5,843 bases of DNA from Hyphomicrobiaceae bacterium. Its GTDB lineage: Bacteria > Pseudomonadota > Alphaproteobacteria > Rhizobiales > Hyphomicrobiaceae. The translations under genes were made by a program, and so were the position numbers. Shown here piece after piece: positions 1 to 5,653 of the stretch. Below the pieces are notes generated by a model. It ran no database searches, was not told the origin of the DNA, and saw nothing but the letters and a program-made list of their open reading frames with translations. The stretch spans positions 1-5,843 of the forward strand of contig JAJFHI010000011.1 in NCBI GenBank assembly GCA_021775715.1. The letters run 5' to 3'. Position 1 is the first letter of the stretch. Each line of letters starts with the position of its first letter.

Positions 1-41
1 GTCCCGAGCCCGGCAACGCCGAGCGAAAGTGGTGCAGTCAT
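1..41 (-). CDS. hom: Homoserine dehydrogenase, N-terminal fragment (runs off the left edge)
   Basis: Only the first 13 codons and two bases of the next are present. They read MTAPLSLGVAGLG, and the last two bases (AC) make the next residue threonine. This is the beta-strand and glycine-rich loop (G-x-A-G-L-G-T) that opens the NAD(P)-binding Rossmann fold, and the wording is typical of bacterial homoserine dehydrogenases. Those enzymes reduce aspartate semialdehyde to homoserine in the cytoplasm, at the branch to threonine and methionine. The ATG lies 14 bases after the stop of the upstream aminotransferase gene on the same strand. No clear Shine-Dalgarno is visible, so translation may depend on coupling. 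In many alphaproteobacteria an AlaC-like aminotransferase directly precedes hom, which supports the call (recalled, not searched). With so little sequence, another Rossmann-fold oxidoreductase cannot be fully excluded. Confidence 0.72.
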   Translation of the reverse strand, partial: MTAPLSLGVAGLG

Positions 42-55
42 GATGTGCTGGCGCC

Positions 56-1282
56 CTACAAGCTGGCTTTTTGATTGATCGGGACGACGTTATCTATCGT
101 TCCCGGAGGTTCGGAGAGAAATTTCTTGATGTTTCGCGCGGCCTGGCGAATGCGGTGTTCGTTTTCCACTAGTGCCATACGGACAAAGCCTTCGCCGTAC
201 TCACCAAACCCAAGGCCCGGCGACACGGCAACATCCGCTTTTTCGATCAATAATTTGGAGAAGGCTACTGAACCCATCTCACGATAAGCTGGCGGCAAGG
301 GGGCCCAGCAGAACATCGTTGCCGGTGGAGGCGGCACTTCCCAACCGGCGCGCGCGAAACTGTCGACAAGGATGTCGCGGCGGCGATGATACGTGTTGCG
401 GATGTCGGTGACGCAGTCCTGTGGACCGTTCAAGGCAGCAGCGGCTGCAACTTGCACCGGCGTAAACGCGCCATAGTCGAGATAGGACTTTACGCGGGCC
501 AGGGCATCAATAAGCCGTTCGTTGCCAACGGCAAAGCCCATGCGCCAACCTGGCATATTGTAGGTCTTCGAAAGCGACGTGAATTCCACGGCGACATCCA
601 TGGCACCAGGAATTTGCAGAATGCTTGGTGGCGGGTTGCCGTCGAAATAGATCTCTGCATAAGCGACATCCGACAGGATGATGAGATCCAACCGTTTGGC
701 TAGGTCGACGGCCTGTTTATAAAAATCAAGACCGGCCGTCATCGCTGTCGGGTTTGATGGGAACGACAACACTAGAGCCGTGGGCTTAGGTACAGAATGG
801 CGACAGGCGCGCTCGACGCTGTTGAAGAATTCGCCGCTGGTCCCGGCCGGGACATGGCGGATTGCGGCGCCTGAAATAATGAAGCCAAACTCGTGGATCG
901 GATACGTCGGGTTCGGCACAAGAATTACATCGCCCGGCGCGGTGATGGCTTGCGCCATATTGGCGAAGCCCTCTTTAGATCCAAGCGTCGCGACAATCTG
1001 AGTATCTGGATTAAGCTTCACACCGAACCGGCGCGCGTAGTAGGCCGCCTGTGCCCGGCGCAGACCAGGGATACCTTTTGAAGCCGAATATCGATTGGTA
1101 CGCGGCTTGGAGACTGTTTCAACAAGCTTATCGATAATGTGCTGGGGCGTCGGCAGGTCTGGGTTGCCCATCCCAAGATCGATAATGTCGGCACCTTTCG
1201 CGCGTGCCGAAGCTTTCAGCCGATTGACCTCGGCAAAAACATAAGGGGGTAGGCGTTTGATCCGGTGAAAGTCTTCAGTCAC
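56..1282 (-). CDS. alaC: Class I/II PLP-dependent aminotransferase, AlaC / LL-diaminopimelate aminotransferase-like
   Basis: The 408-residue protein is a fold-type I aminotransferase of full family length. The N-terminal stretch FHRIKRLPPYVFAEVNRLK and the GMGNPD motif (residues 37-42) match the AlaC (YfdZ) group. Visible functional residues are the GSKEGF phosphate-binding turn (101-106), N177 in FPSNPTA, D205 and Y208 in SDVAYAE, Schiff-base lysine K239 in SLSKTYNMPGWR, R247 for the PLP phosphate, and R368 in FVRMALVEN for the substrate carboxylate. E. coli AlaC converts pyruvate and glutamate to alanine and 2-oxoglutarate. Alphaproteobacterial members are often labelled LL-diaminopimelate aminotransferase, and sequence alone does not settle which substrate is used. 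The start is a GTG with only a weak purine-rich upstream stretch (GAGAAAG); it is preferred because family similarity begins at residue 2-5. The gene is followed after 14 bases by hom, so the two are probably cotranscribed. Confidence 0.9.
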   Translation of the reverse strand: MTEDFHRIKRLPPYVFAEVNRLKASARAKGADIIDLGMGNPDLPTPQHIIDKLVETVSKPRTNRYSASKGIPGLRRAQAAYYARRFGVKLNPDTQIVATLGSKEGFANMAQAITAPGDVILVPNPTYPIHEFGFIISGAAIRHVPAGTSGEFFNSVERACRHSVPKPTALVLSFPSNPTAMTAGLDFYKQAVDLAKRLDLIILSDVAYAEIYFDGNPPPSILQIPGAMDVAVEFTSLSKTYNMPGWRMGFAVGNERLIDALARVKSYLDYGAFTPVQVAAAAALNGPQDCVTDIRNTYHRRRDILVDSFARAGWEVPPPPATMFCWAPLPPAYREMGSVAFSKLLIEKADVAVSPGLGFGEYGEGFVRMALVENEHRIRQAARNIKKFLSEPPGTIDNVVPINQKASL

Positions 1283-1327
1283 AGGTCTGTCTTTCTCGTT
1301 CCAGAAGCTTGTTGTAAGACATCAAGT

Positions 1328-1347
1328 GCAGCGTCTTGTGACGCAGC
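1328..1347 (-). other. Stem-loop in the leader of the aminotransferase gene
   Basis: GCGTC (1331-1335) and GACGC (1340-1344) form a 5-bp stem around a four-base loop. A further two pairs form outside a single A/A (T/T on the minus strand) mismatch, giving 1328-1347. On the minus strand it sits about 45 bases before the GTG start of the aminotransferase gene. No T-run follows on either strand, so it is not an ordinary Rho-independent terminator. It could be a leader structure or chance; I recognise no known riboswitch here. Confidence 0.3.
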
Positions 1348-1373
1348 CTTCTAACGTTTTCATGTTTCATTCA

Positions 1374-1394
1374 TGGGCTCTAGTTGCTAGCCCA
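1374..1394. other. Stem-loop between the small open frame and the aminotransferase gene
   Basis: TGGGCT (1374-1379) pairs perfectly with AGCCCA (1389-1394) around a nine-base loop. It overlaps the TAG that ends the doubtful 61-codon frame. The minus strand continues with TGAATGAAACATG and has no T-tract, so if it ends transcription it would not be by the classical intrinsic route. A six-base stem in bacterial intergenic DNA can arise by chance. Confidence 0.25.
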
Positions 1395-1572
1395 ATCGAT
1401 GCAGTATTCTGTTGTGTGCGACCCAAATTCGTTCCCAGGTCGGGCGAACGTGGAAAATTTTCTTGTCCATATCATAACCGTGCCGCGGCGTAAGCCCATA
1501 GAGCCTCTGAATACCCGACATAAGGCGGTGCCAGGCGGAAGTGCGAAAAATCTTTAACTCTTTGACAAACAA
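1387..1572 (-). CDS. Doubtful small open reading frame, no recognised family
   Basis: The frame is 61 codons and begins with TTG. The first ATG inside it is codon 18 (position 1521), giving a 44-residue version starting MSGIQRLYGL. The product would be basic and rich in Arg, His and Trp, with no signal peptide, clear membrane segment or motif I recognise. No Shine-Dalgarno stands out before either start. The frame is open, without a stop, back to the TAA of the lipoprotein gene, in the same reading frame, so it could also be read as a degraded 3' extension of that gene. The whole stretch 1283-1611 otherwise holds only two stem-loops. I list it because the span lacks another explanation, not because coding is shown. 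Confidence 0.22.
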   Translation of the reverse strand: MFVKELKIFRTSAWHRLMSGIQRLYGLTPRHGYDMDKKIFHVRPTWERIWVAHNRILHRLG

Positions 1573-1611
1573 ACAAGAAATGGACTTGATGAGGTTGAGC
1601 CCAGCGGTGTT

Positions 1612-1842
1612 TTAGATATCTCGCTGGCTGCGGATTTGTTCCACCGCGTCCTGCTCGTGAGAAACCCGGCGCTTCGTCATCTCTTCAACAGCGGCTTCCT
1701 GTTCTTCCGGCGTCATGCCCGCCGCACTCTTTTGTGCCAGATCCGGCAGCGCAGTTGGCACCGAGGCGCAACCGCTCAAGGCCGCCGACATTGCGAGCCA
1801 GCCTGCCACCCCCAGAAACATACTTATCCGTCGGACAATCAT
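1612..1842 (-). CDS. Small predicted lipoprotein (76 aa)
   Basis: The protein has a short basic n-region (R4, R5), a hydrophobic core (about residues 8-21) and a lipobox LSGC ending at C25. This is the layout of a Sec-exported lipoprotein cleaved by signal peptidase II. Alanine at +2 favours outer-membrane sorting if the E. coli Lol rule holds here. The mature part is about 52 residues: a short Pro/Ala linker, then a charged, probably helical segment starting MTPEEQEAAVEEM. That kind of segment is seen in many small proteobacterial lipoproteins of unknown role. The ATG at 1842 has AGGA directly against it, closer than is ideal. The next ATG (codon 8) would lose the two arginines, so the longer form is preferred. 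It is transcribed divergently from phaC. No specific function can be assigned. Confidence 0.75.
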   Translation of the reverse strand: MIVRRISMFLGVAGWLAMSAALSGCASVPTALPDLAQKSAAGMTPEEQEAAVEEMTKRRVSHEQDAVEQIRSQRDI

Positions 1843-1903
1843 TCCTAACGTCCAATCTCAAAATCCGTCTTTATCTAACTAGATGTCGATCGCCGGTTCC
1901 ACC

Positions 1904-1909
1904 TATAAT
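1904..1909 (+). promoter_or_regulatory. Possible -10 box for phaC
   Basis: A perfect TATAAT lies in the divergent region, about 140 bases before the phaC ATG. At the expected distance upstream the best match to TTGACA is poor (TAGATG with an 18-base spacer), and there is no extended -10 TG. If used, it would give a leader of roughly 130 bases that carries the palindrome at 1952-1967 and the minicistron at 1997-2026. This is a motif match only. Confidence 0.3.
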
Positions 1910-1951
1910 GCGCGAGTCTTGGTCTTAAGAATACTGTGCGTGACATTATGA

Positions 1952-1967
1952 GGTGCTGCGCATCACC
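1952..1967. promoter_or_regulatory. Operator-like palindrome in the lipoprotein-phaC divergent region
   Basis: GGTGCTGCGCATCACC is a dyad with 7 of 8 base pairs symmetric, with TGCGCA at its centre. It lies 80 bases before the phaC start. On the minus strand a CATAAT box (1945-1950) abuts it, so the dyad would fill the spacer of a promoter reading toward the lipoprotein gene, although the matching -35 (GTATGT) is weak. A regulator dimer bound here could control either side. PhaR-type PHA regulators are reported to bind TGC/GCA-rich dyads, which makes PhaR a candidate, but nothing in the window identifies the protein. Confidence 0.35.
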
Positions 1968-1996
1968 ACATACGGTAAGATGTGCCGGACAACTTG

Positions 1997-2026
1997 ATGA
2001 CTGGTCCCGTAACCGGTCCCGTATAA
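1997..2026 (+). CDS. Possible nine-residue leader minicistron ahead of phaC
   Basis: ATG at 1997 opens a frame reading MTGPVTGPV and closing with TAA at 2024-2026. It ends 21 bases before the phaC ATG and is in the same frame as phaC. An upstream GTG at 1982 would lengthen it to 14 residues. No strong Shine-Dalgarno precedes either start. It could act as a leader peptide or a translational-coupling cistron for phaC, whose own ribosome-binding site is poor. It could equally be a chance frame, and no peptide family is recognised. Confidence 0.2.
   Translation: MTGPVTGPV
2000..2023 (+). repeat. 12-bp tandem duplication just upstream of phaC
   Basis: ACTGGTCCCGTA (2000-2011) is followed immediately by ACCGGTCCCGTA (2012-2023), with a single T/C difference. 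The unit is four codons long and encodes T-G-P-V twice in the short frame at 1997-2026. It ends 24 bases before the phaC start codon. Confidence 0.85.
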
Positions 2027-2047
2027 GGCACCGACAAAAAGCAAATC

Positions 2048-3970
2048 ATGCAAAAACCAAGCGACAAATCACCGAAAACTCCAGGACCTGACGTTGCCCC
2101 TACAAGGGCAGGCAATTCGACGCCGGGCGCCGGTGGCGCAAAACCGGGCAATGCTGGGGCGAAGAATGACGCGAGCGCAGGTGGAGACCTCCTGAACTAC
2201 GTCGTCCAGGACCCGGAAGCTTTCGCGAAGAACATGCTGCAATTTGCGGAGCAGTCGGGCGAGGCCATCAAGCGTTTTCTCGATCGCCCGGATACCGGCG
2301 TCAGTCCGTTTTCGGCTGGGAGCGAAATGACCGAAGCTAGCCGCACCATGCAGGACCTGGCCCAGCTTTGGATGAACAATCCGACGAAACTGGCAGAAAG
2401 CCAGTTGAAATTGATGCAGGGCTACGGCGAGGTCTGGACCAATTCCGTCCGCCGCCTTGCTGGTGAGTCCGTCAAGCCGGTTGCCGAACCGCCGCTGAGC
2501 GACAACCGTTTTAAAGATGAAGAATGGTCGTCCAATCCGTACTTCGATTATTGGAAGCAAGTCTATCTTCTGACCAGCAATTGGGCGGACGACATGCTGA
2601 AAGAGACCGAAGGTCTCGACAAGCAGGAACGCACCAAGGCCGAATTTTATATGCGCCTCGTGATGAGCGCTATATCGCCAACAAATTTTCCCGGCACCAA
2701 CCCGGAAGTGATGCGCGAGACGATTGCACGCAATGGCGAGAACCTCGTTGAAGGTATGAAGCTGTTTCAGGCCGATATGGAAAAGTCGCAGGACCTGTTG
2801 AAGATAAGCCAGACGGACACAGACGCCTTCGAAGTTGGCCGCAACCTTGCGGTCACGCCGGGCAAAATTGTCTATCAAAACGATCTGTTGCAGCTCATTC
2901 AATACACACCAACGACAGAGCAGGTGCATGAAGTGCCGTTGCTGGTCGTGCCGCCGTGGATCAACAAATTCTACATCCTGGACCTGACTCCGCCGAAGAG
3001 CTTCATTGCGCACGCCGTAGCGCAGGGCTTCACAGTTTTTGTGGTGTCGTGGGTCAACCCGGATGAAACGCTCTCCGAGAAGTCATTTGAAGACTACATG
3101 ATCGAGGGCGTATTAGCGGCGACAGATGCCGTGCGTCGTGAAACCGGTGTCGCAAAGATTAACATCCTTGGCTACTGCGTTGGCGGCACGCTGGTGTCGT
3201 CTACGTTGGCTTATCTCGCAGCGCGCGGAGAAGACCTTTATGTTTCCGCAACGTTGCTGACGACACAGGTCGATTTCAAAGAGGCTGGCGACCTGTTGAT
3301 GTTCGTCACCGATGAACAGCTAAAGAGCATCGACGACCTGATGGAGGATCGTGGCTATCTTGACGGCTCACGCATGGCAACCGTGTTCAATATGATGCGC
3401 CCGCGCGACCTCATTTGGCCCTACATCGTCAATAACTACATGCTCGGCCGAAAGCCGTTTCCTTTCGATTTGCTCTATTGGAACCAGGATTCCACGCGCA
3501 TGCCGAAAGCCAATCACCACTTCTACCTGCGTGAGTTCTATAACGAGAATAAGCTTTCGAAGGGTGAGTTGTCATTGGGAGGTACGCCGTTGAAACTGGG
3601 TGACGTGAAGCTACCGGTGTTCCATCTCGCCGCCCGCGAAGACCACATCGCACCTGCACGTTCGGTCTACCTCGGTGCCAAGATGTTTGGCGGAGATGTG
3701 AAGTTTGTGCTGGCAGGTTCCGGCCACATCGCAGGCGTCGTCAACCCGCCCGCCAAGATGAAATACCAGCATTGGACCGGGGATCTCAGCACTGCTGATA
3801 AGCTTGATGGTTGGCTTGAGAAGGCCGAAGAGCATCCGGGATCGTGGTGGCCATTGTGGAGCGAATGGCTTGGCGAACGTTCCGGCGACATGATCGAACC
3901 AAGGAAACCGGGCGAGAATTTGGGCGCGATTGAGGATGCACCAGGCAGTTATGTGACGCGGACGTTTTAG
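2048..3970 (+). CDS. phaC: Class I polyhydroxyalkanoate synthase
   Basis: PhaC polymerises (R)-3-hydroxyacyl-CoA, chiefly 3-hydroxybutyryl-CoA for class I enzymes, into storage polyester on the granule surface, releasing CoA. The 640-residue protein starts with a Pro/Ala/Gly-rich, probably disordered stretch (about 1-46). The PhaC N-terminal domain follows (about 90-290), then the alpha/beta-hydrolase catalytic domain. The lipase-like box GYCVGG places the nucleophile at C377; the acid is D532 (REDHIAP) and the base H560 (GSGHIAG). The C-to-D and D-to-H spacings (155 and 28) are close to those of Cupriavidus necator PhaC. The conserved PPWINKFYILDL (302-313) and FDLLYWNQDSTRMP, with interface tryptophan W478, are also present. 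The ATG at 2048 is the only start before an in-frame TAA at 2024; the Shine-Dalgarno is weak. It stands alone, divergent from the lipoprotein gene and convergent with metY, with no phaA, phaB or phasin gene nearby. Confidence 0.96.
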   Translation: MQKPSDKSPKTPGPDVAPTRAGNSTPGAGGAKPGNAGAKNDASAGGDLLNYVVQDPEAFAKNMLQFAEQSGEAIKRFLDRPDTGVSPFSAGSEMTEASRTMQDLAQLWMNNPTKLAESQLKLMQGYGEVWTNSVRRLAGESVKPVAEPPLSDNRFKDEEWSSNPYFDYWKQVYLLTSNWADDMLKETEGLDKQERTKAEFYMRLVMSAISPTNFPGTNPEVMRETIARNGENLVEGMKLFQADMEKSQDLLKISQTDTDAFEVGRNLAVTPGKIVYQNDLLQLIQYTPTTEQVHEVPLLVVPPWINKFYILDLTPPKSFIAHAVAQGFTVFVVSWVNPDETLSEKSFEDYMIEGVLAATDAVRRETGVAKINILGYCVGGTLVSSTLAYLAARGEDLYVSATLLTTQVDFKEAGDLLMFVTDEQLKSIDDLMEDRGYLDGSRMATVFNMMRPRDLIWPYIVNNYMLGRKPFPFDLLYWNQDSTRMPKANHHFYLREFYNENKLSKGELSLGGTPLKLGDVKLPVFHLAAREDHIAPARSVYLGAKMFGGDVKFVLAGSGHIAGVVNPPAKMKYQHWTGDLSTADKLDGWLEKAEEHPGSWWPLWSEWLGERSGDMIEPRKPGENLGAIEDAPGSYVTRTF

Positions 3971-4057
3971 GGTCAGCGAGTTGGTCTGACTAAGAGTTCA
4001 GATCGCATTTTCTGTCGCTGCGTTGTTTCATAATTCAACACCATATCCAATGTCGTC

Positions 4058-4082
4058 ATCCTAGGGCTTAAAGCCCTAGGAT
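4058..4082. repeat. Perfect palindrome, left unit of a REP-like pair
   Basis: ATCCTAGGGCTT and AAGCCCTAGGAT are exact reverse complements flanking a single A, so a 10-bp stem with a five-base loop is likely in RNA. It lies 87 bases after the phaC stop. The following bases (CTATCG) are not a T-tract, so it is not a standard intrinsic terminator, though such elements can slow transcription or protect 3' ends. With its flanking GTCGTC and CTAT it resembles the abundant alphaproteobacterial intergenic repeat of the form GTCATCC-(T/C)CGGGC-TTGAC-CCGAGGAT. This identification is from memory. Confidence 0.65.
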
Positions 4083-4129
4083 CTATCGTGCAGCGTTTTG
4101 AAGCTGTTGGAATGTATAAGGGTCCAACA

Positions 4130-4164
4130 CGCGAAAGCTATAACTCAAACAACCGAGTTTCGCG
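4130..4164. other. Imperfect hairpin between the two palindromic repeats
   Basis: CGCGA (4130-4134) can pair with TCGCG (4160-4164), and AACTC (4142-4146) with GAGTT (4155-4159). The loop is eight bases, with an asymmetric bulge on the left arm. It lies midway between the palindromes at 4058-4082 and 4182-4200, so the three may be parts of one composite element. Confidence 0.35.
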
Positions 4165-4175
4165 GGCTTGGAGAA

Positions 4176-4208
4176 ATGGGTGCTCGGGTCAGGCCCGAGC
4201 AGGACAAT
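4176..4208. repeat. Second palindromic repeat, inverted relative to the first
   Basis: GCTCGGG (4182-4188) pairs with CCCGAGC (4194-4200) around TCAGG. Read on the minus strand it is flanked by ATTGTCCT before and ACCCAT after, which follows the same scheme (GTC-n-stem-TGAC-stem-CCAT) as common alphaproteobacterial intergenic palindromes. Its orientation is opposite to that of the unit at 4058-4082, as in paired REP (BIME-like) elements. No T-run follows. It ends 41 bases before the 3' end of metY, so it sits in the shared 3' region of both convergent genes. Confidence 0.6.
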
Positions 4209-4249
4209 CGCGGTTTGCTTGACCTGCCTGGCAAGAACCCACCAGCCCA

Positions 4250-5551
4250 TTATCCAACAGTCGCCAGTGCTTGTTCCAAGTCCGCGATGATGTCGGCTTT
4301 GTCTTCAATACCGACGGAGAGGCGGACGACGTCGGGGCCGGCACCGGCGGCGACACGTTGTTCATCGGTTAGCTGCTTGTGCGTGGTGGACGCGGGATGG
4401 ATGATGAGGCTGCGGGTGTCACCGATATTGGCGAGGTGGCTGAACAACTGGACGTTCGACACCACAGCGATGCCTGCGTCGTAGCCACCTTTGAGCCCGA
4501 ACGTAAAGACGGCGCCGGCACCTTTTGGTACAATTTTTTTCGCGATGGCGTGGTTGGCGTGGCCTGGTAGGCTTGAGTAATTGACCCATGCGACGGCTGG
4601 ATGTTTTTCCAACCATTGCGCGACGGCAAGCGTGTTTTCACAATGGCGCTGCATGCGAAGTGGCAGCGTTTCAATGCCTGTCAGCAGCATGAACGCATTG
4701 AATGGCGAGATAGCAGGGCCAATGTCGCGCAGGCCCATCACGCGGGCGGCGATCGCAAAGGCGAAGTTGCCGAAGGTTTCAGCTAACGTTATGCCGTTGT
4801 AGGAGGCGTTCGGTTCGACAAGTGTTTTGTAGCGGTGCTTGGCGCCGAGCCAGTCGAACGTCCCGCAATCAACCAGCGCGCCGCCGATGGAATTGCCGTG
4901 ACCGCCGAGGAACTTGGTCAGTGAGTGCACGATGATGTCGGCACCGTGTTCTTTCGGGCGGCAGAGGTAAGGTGTCGCCATCGTGTTGTCGACGATCAGA
5001 GGCACACCGGCCTCTTTGGCAATTGCTGCAATCGCCGGAATGTCGATTACGAGACCGCCGGGGTTGGCGATGCTCTCAATGAAGATTGCGCGGGTTTTCG
5101 GTGTCACGGCGGCAGCGATAGTTGCGGGATCTGTTGCGTCCGCCCACTTCACCTGCCAGTCGAATTTTTTGAACGAATGATTGAACTGATTGATTGAACC
5201 GCCGTAGAGCTGACGTCCGGCGATAAATTCATCGCCTGGCTCCAGCAACGTGTGGAAGACGAGAAATTGAGCGGCGTGACCGGAGGCAACAGCGAGCGCG
5301 GCTGTGCCACCTTCCAGCGCGGCGACCCGAGACTCAAGCACGGCCTGCGTCGGGTTGGTAATGCGGGTGTAGATGTTGCCGAAGGCCTCAAGGCCGAAGA
5401 GCGACGCAGCATGGTCGACATCGTTAAAGACATAAGATGCAGTCTGGTAGATCGGCGTGGCGCGGGATCCCGTCGTTGGGTCCGGAGCGGCACCGGCGTG
5501 CACGGCTAGGGTGTCGAATTTCGGCTCGTTCGAATTTGTAGAGTCAGACAT
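4250..5551 (-). CDS. metY: O-acetylhomoserine aminocarboxypropyltransferase (O-acetylhomoserine sulfhydrylase)
   Basis: MetY joins O-acetylhomoserine with sulfide to give homocysteine and acetate, the direct-sulfhydrylation route to methionine, using PLP in the cytoplasm. The 433-residue protein belongs to the Cys/Met-metabolism PLP family. Y61 and R63 (IYTRITNPT) reach the neighbouring subunit's cofactor; SGH (90-92) and Y116 (YGGS) lie at the PLP site; D188 (VDNTMATPYL) contacts the ring nitrogen; K213 (HSLTKFLGGHG) carries the cofactor; and R410 (RLSVGIED) holds the substrate carboxylate. The insert around LVEPNASYNG and RDIGPAISPFNAF, and the length above 400, favour MetY over MetZ or cystathionine enzymes. 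The ATG at 5551 is chosen because GGGAGG (5557-5562) lies just upstream. A GTG at 5602 would add 17 unconserved-looking residues and has no such site. The gene is monocistronic here and separated from the upstream tRNA by a terminator. Confidence 0.93.
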   Translation of the reverse strand: MSDSTNSNEPKFDTLAVHAGAAPDPTTGSRATPIYQTASYVFNDVDHAASLFGLEAFGNIYTRITNPTQAVLESRVAALEGGTAALAVASGHAAQFLVFHTLLEPGDEFIAGRQLYGGSINQFNHSFKKFDWQVKWADATDPATIAAAVTPKTRAIFIESIANPGGLVIDIPAIAAIAKEAGVPLIVDNTMATPYLCRPKEHGADIIVHSLTKFLGGHGNSIGGALVDCGTFDWLGAKHRYKTLVEPNASYNGITLAETFGNFAFAIAARVMGLRDIGPAISPFNAFMLLTGIETLPLRMQRHCENTLAVAQWLEKHPAVAWVNYSSLPGHANHAIAKKIVPKGAGAVFTFGLKGGYDAGIAVVSNVQLFSHLANIGDTRSLIIHPASTTHKQLTDEQRVAAGAGPDVVRLSVGIEDKADIIADLEQALATVG

Positions 5552-5556
5552 AAGCG

Positions 5557-5562
5557 CCTCCC
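5557..5562 (-). promoter_or_regulatory. Shine-Dalgarno deciding the metY start
   Basis: The minus strand reads GGGAGG, then CGCTT, then ATG. This is a strong ribosome-binding site with normal spacing for the ATG at 5551, and it rules against the longer GTG-started form beginning at 5602. Confidence 0.8.
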
Positions 5563-5605
5563 ATTTCCTATTGTTGGGCGGCACAGTAATCGAGGAATTC
5601 ACTGA

Positions 5606-5625
5606 GGGCTATCGGTTGTTAGCCC
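5606..5625 (-). other. Hairpin in the metY leader region
   Basis: GGGCTA (5606-5611) and TAGCCC (5620-5625) are perfect complements around an eight-base loop, about 55 bases upstream of the metY ATG. No T-tract follows on the minus strand, and the surrounding bases do not match what I recall of SAM-II or SAM/SAH riboswitches. I see no convincing metY promoter in 5563-5653, so whether this hairpin is in the transcript is unproven. Confidence 0.35.
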
Positions 5626-5653
5626 AGCGCACCGCGATCGCCAGCCCAAACAC

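Noticed and set aside
2069..3013. A 314-codon minus-strand open frame opposite phaC.
   Set aside because: It lies wholly antisense to a phaC gene with every catalytic motif in place. The product is low in recognisable motifs, rich in His/Arg/Cys, and typical of a GC-rich antisense shadow.
3972..3990. GTCAG/CTGAC stem right after the phaC stop as a terminator.
   Set aside because: Only five pairs with a nine-base loop and no T-run; too weak to call.
4098..4484. Plus-strand open frame of 128 codons across the phaC-metY gap.
   Set aside because: Most of it is antisense to the 3' end of metY and the rest crosses the palindromic repeats; the product shows no family signature.
5552..5602. A longer metY beginning at the GTG at 5602.
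   Set aside because: The additional 17 residues lack family resemblance, the start is GTG without a Shine-Dalgarno, and a strong GGGAGG sits correctly spaced before the ATG at 5551.
5581..5653. SAM-II or SAM/SAH riboswitch before metY.
   Set aside because: The conserved loop and pseudoknot bases I know for those classes are not seen; only a simple hairpin is present.
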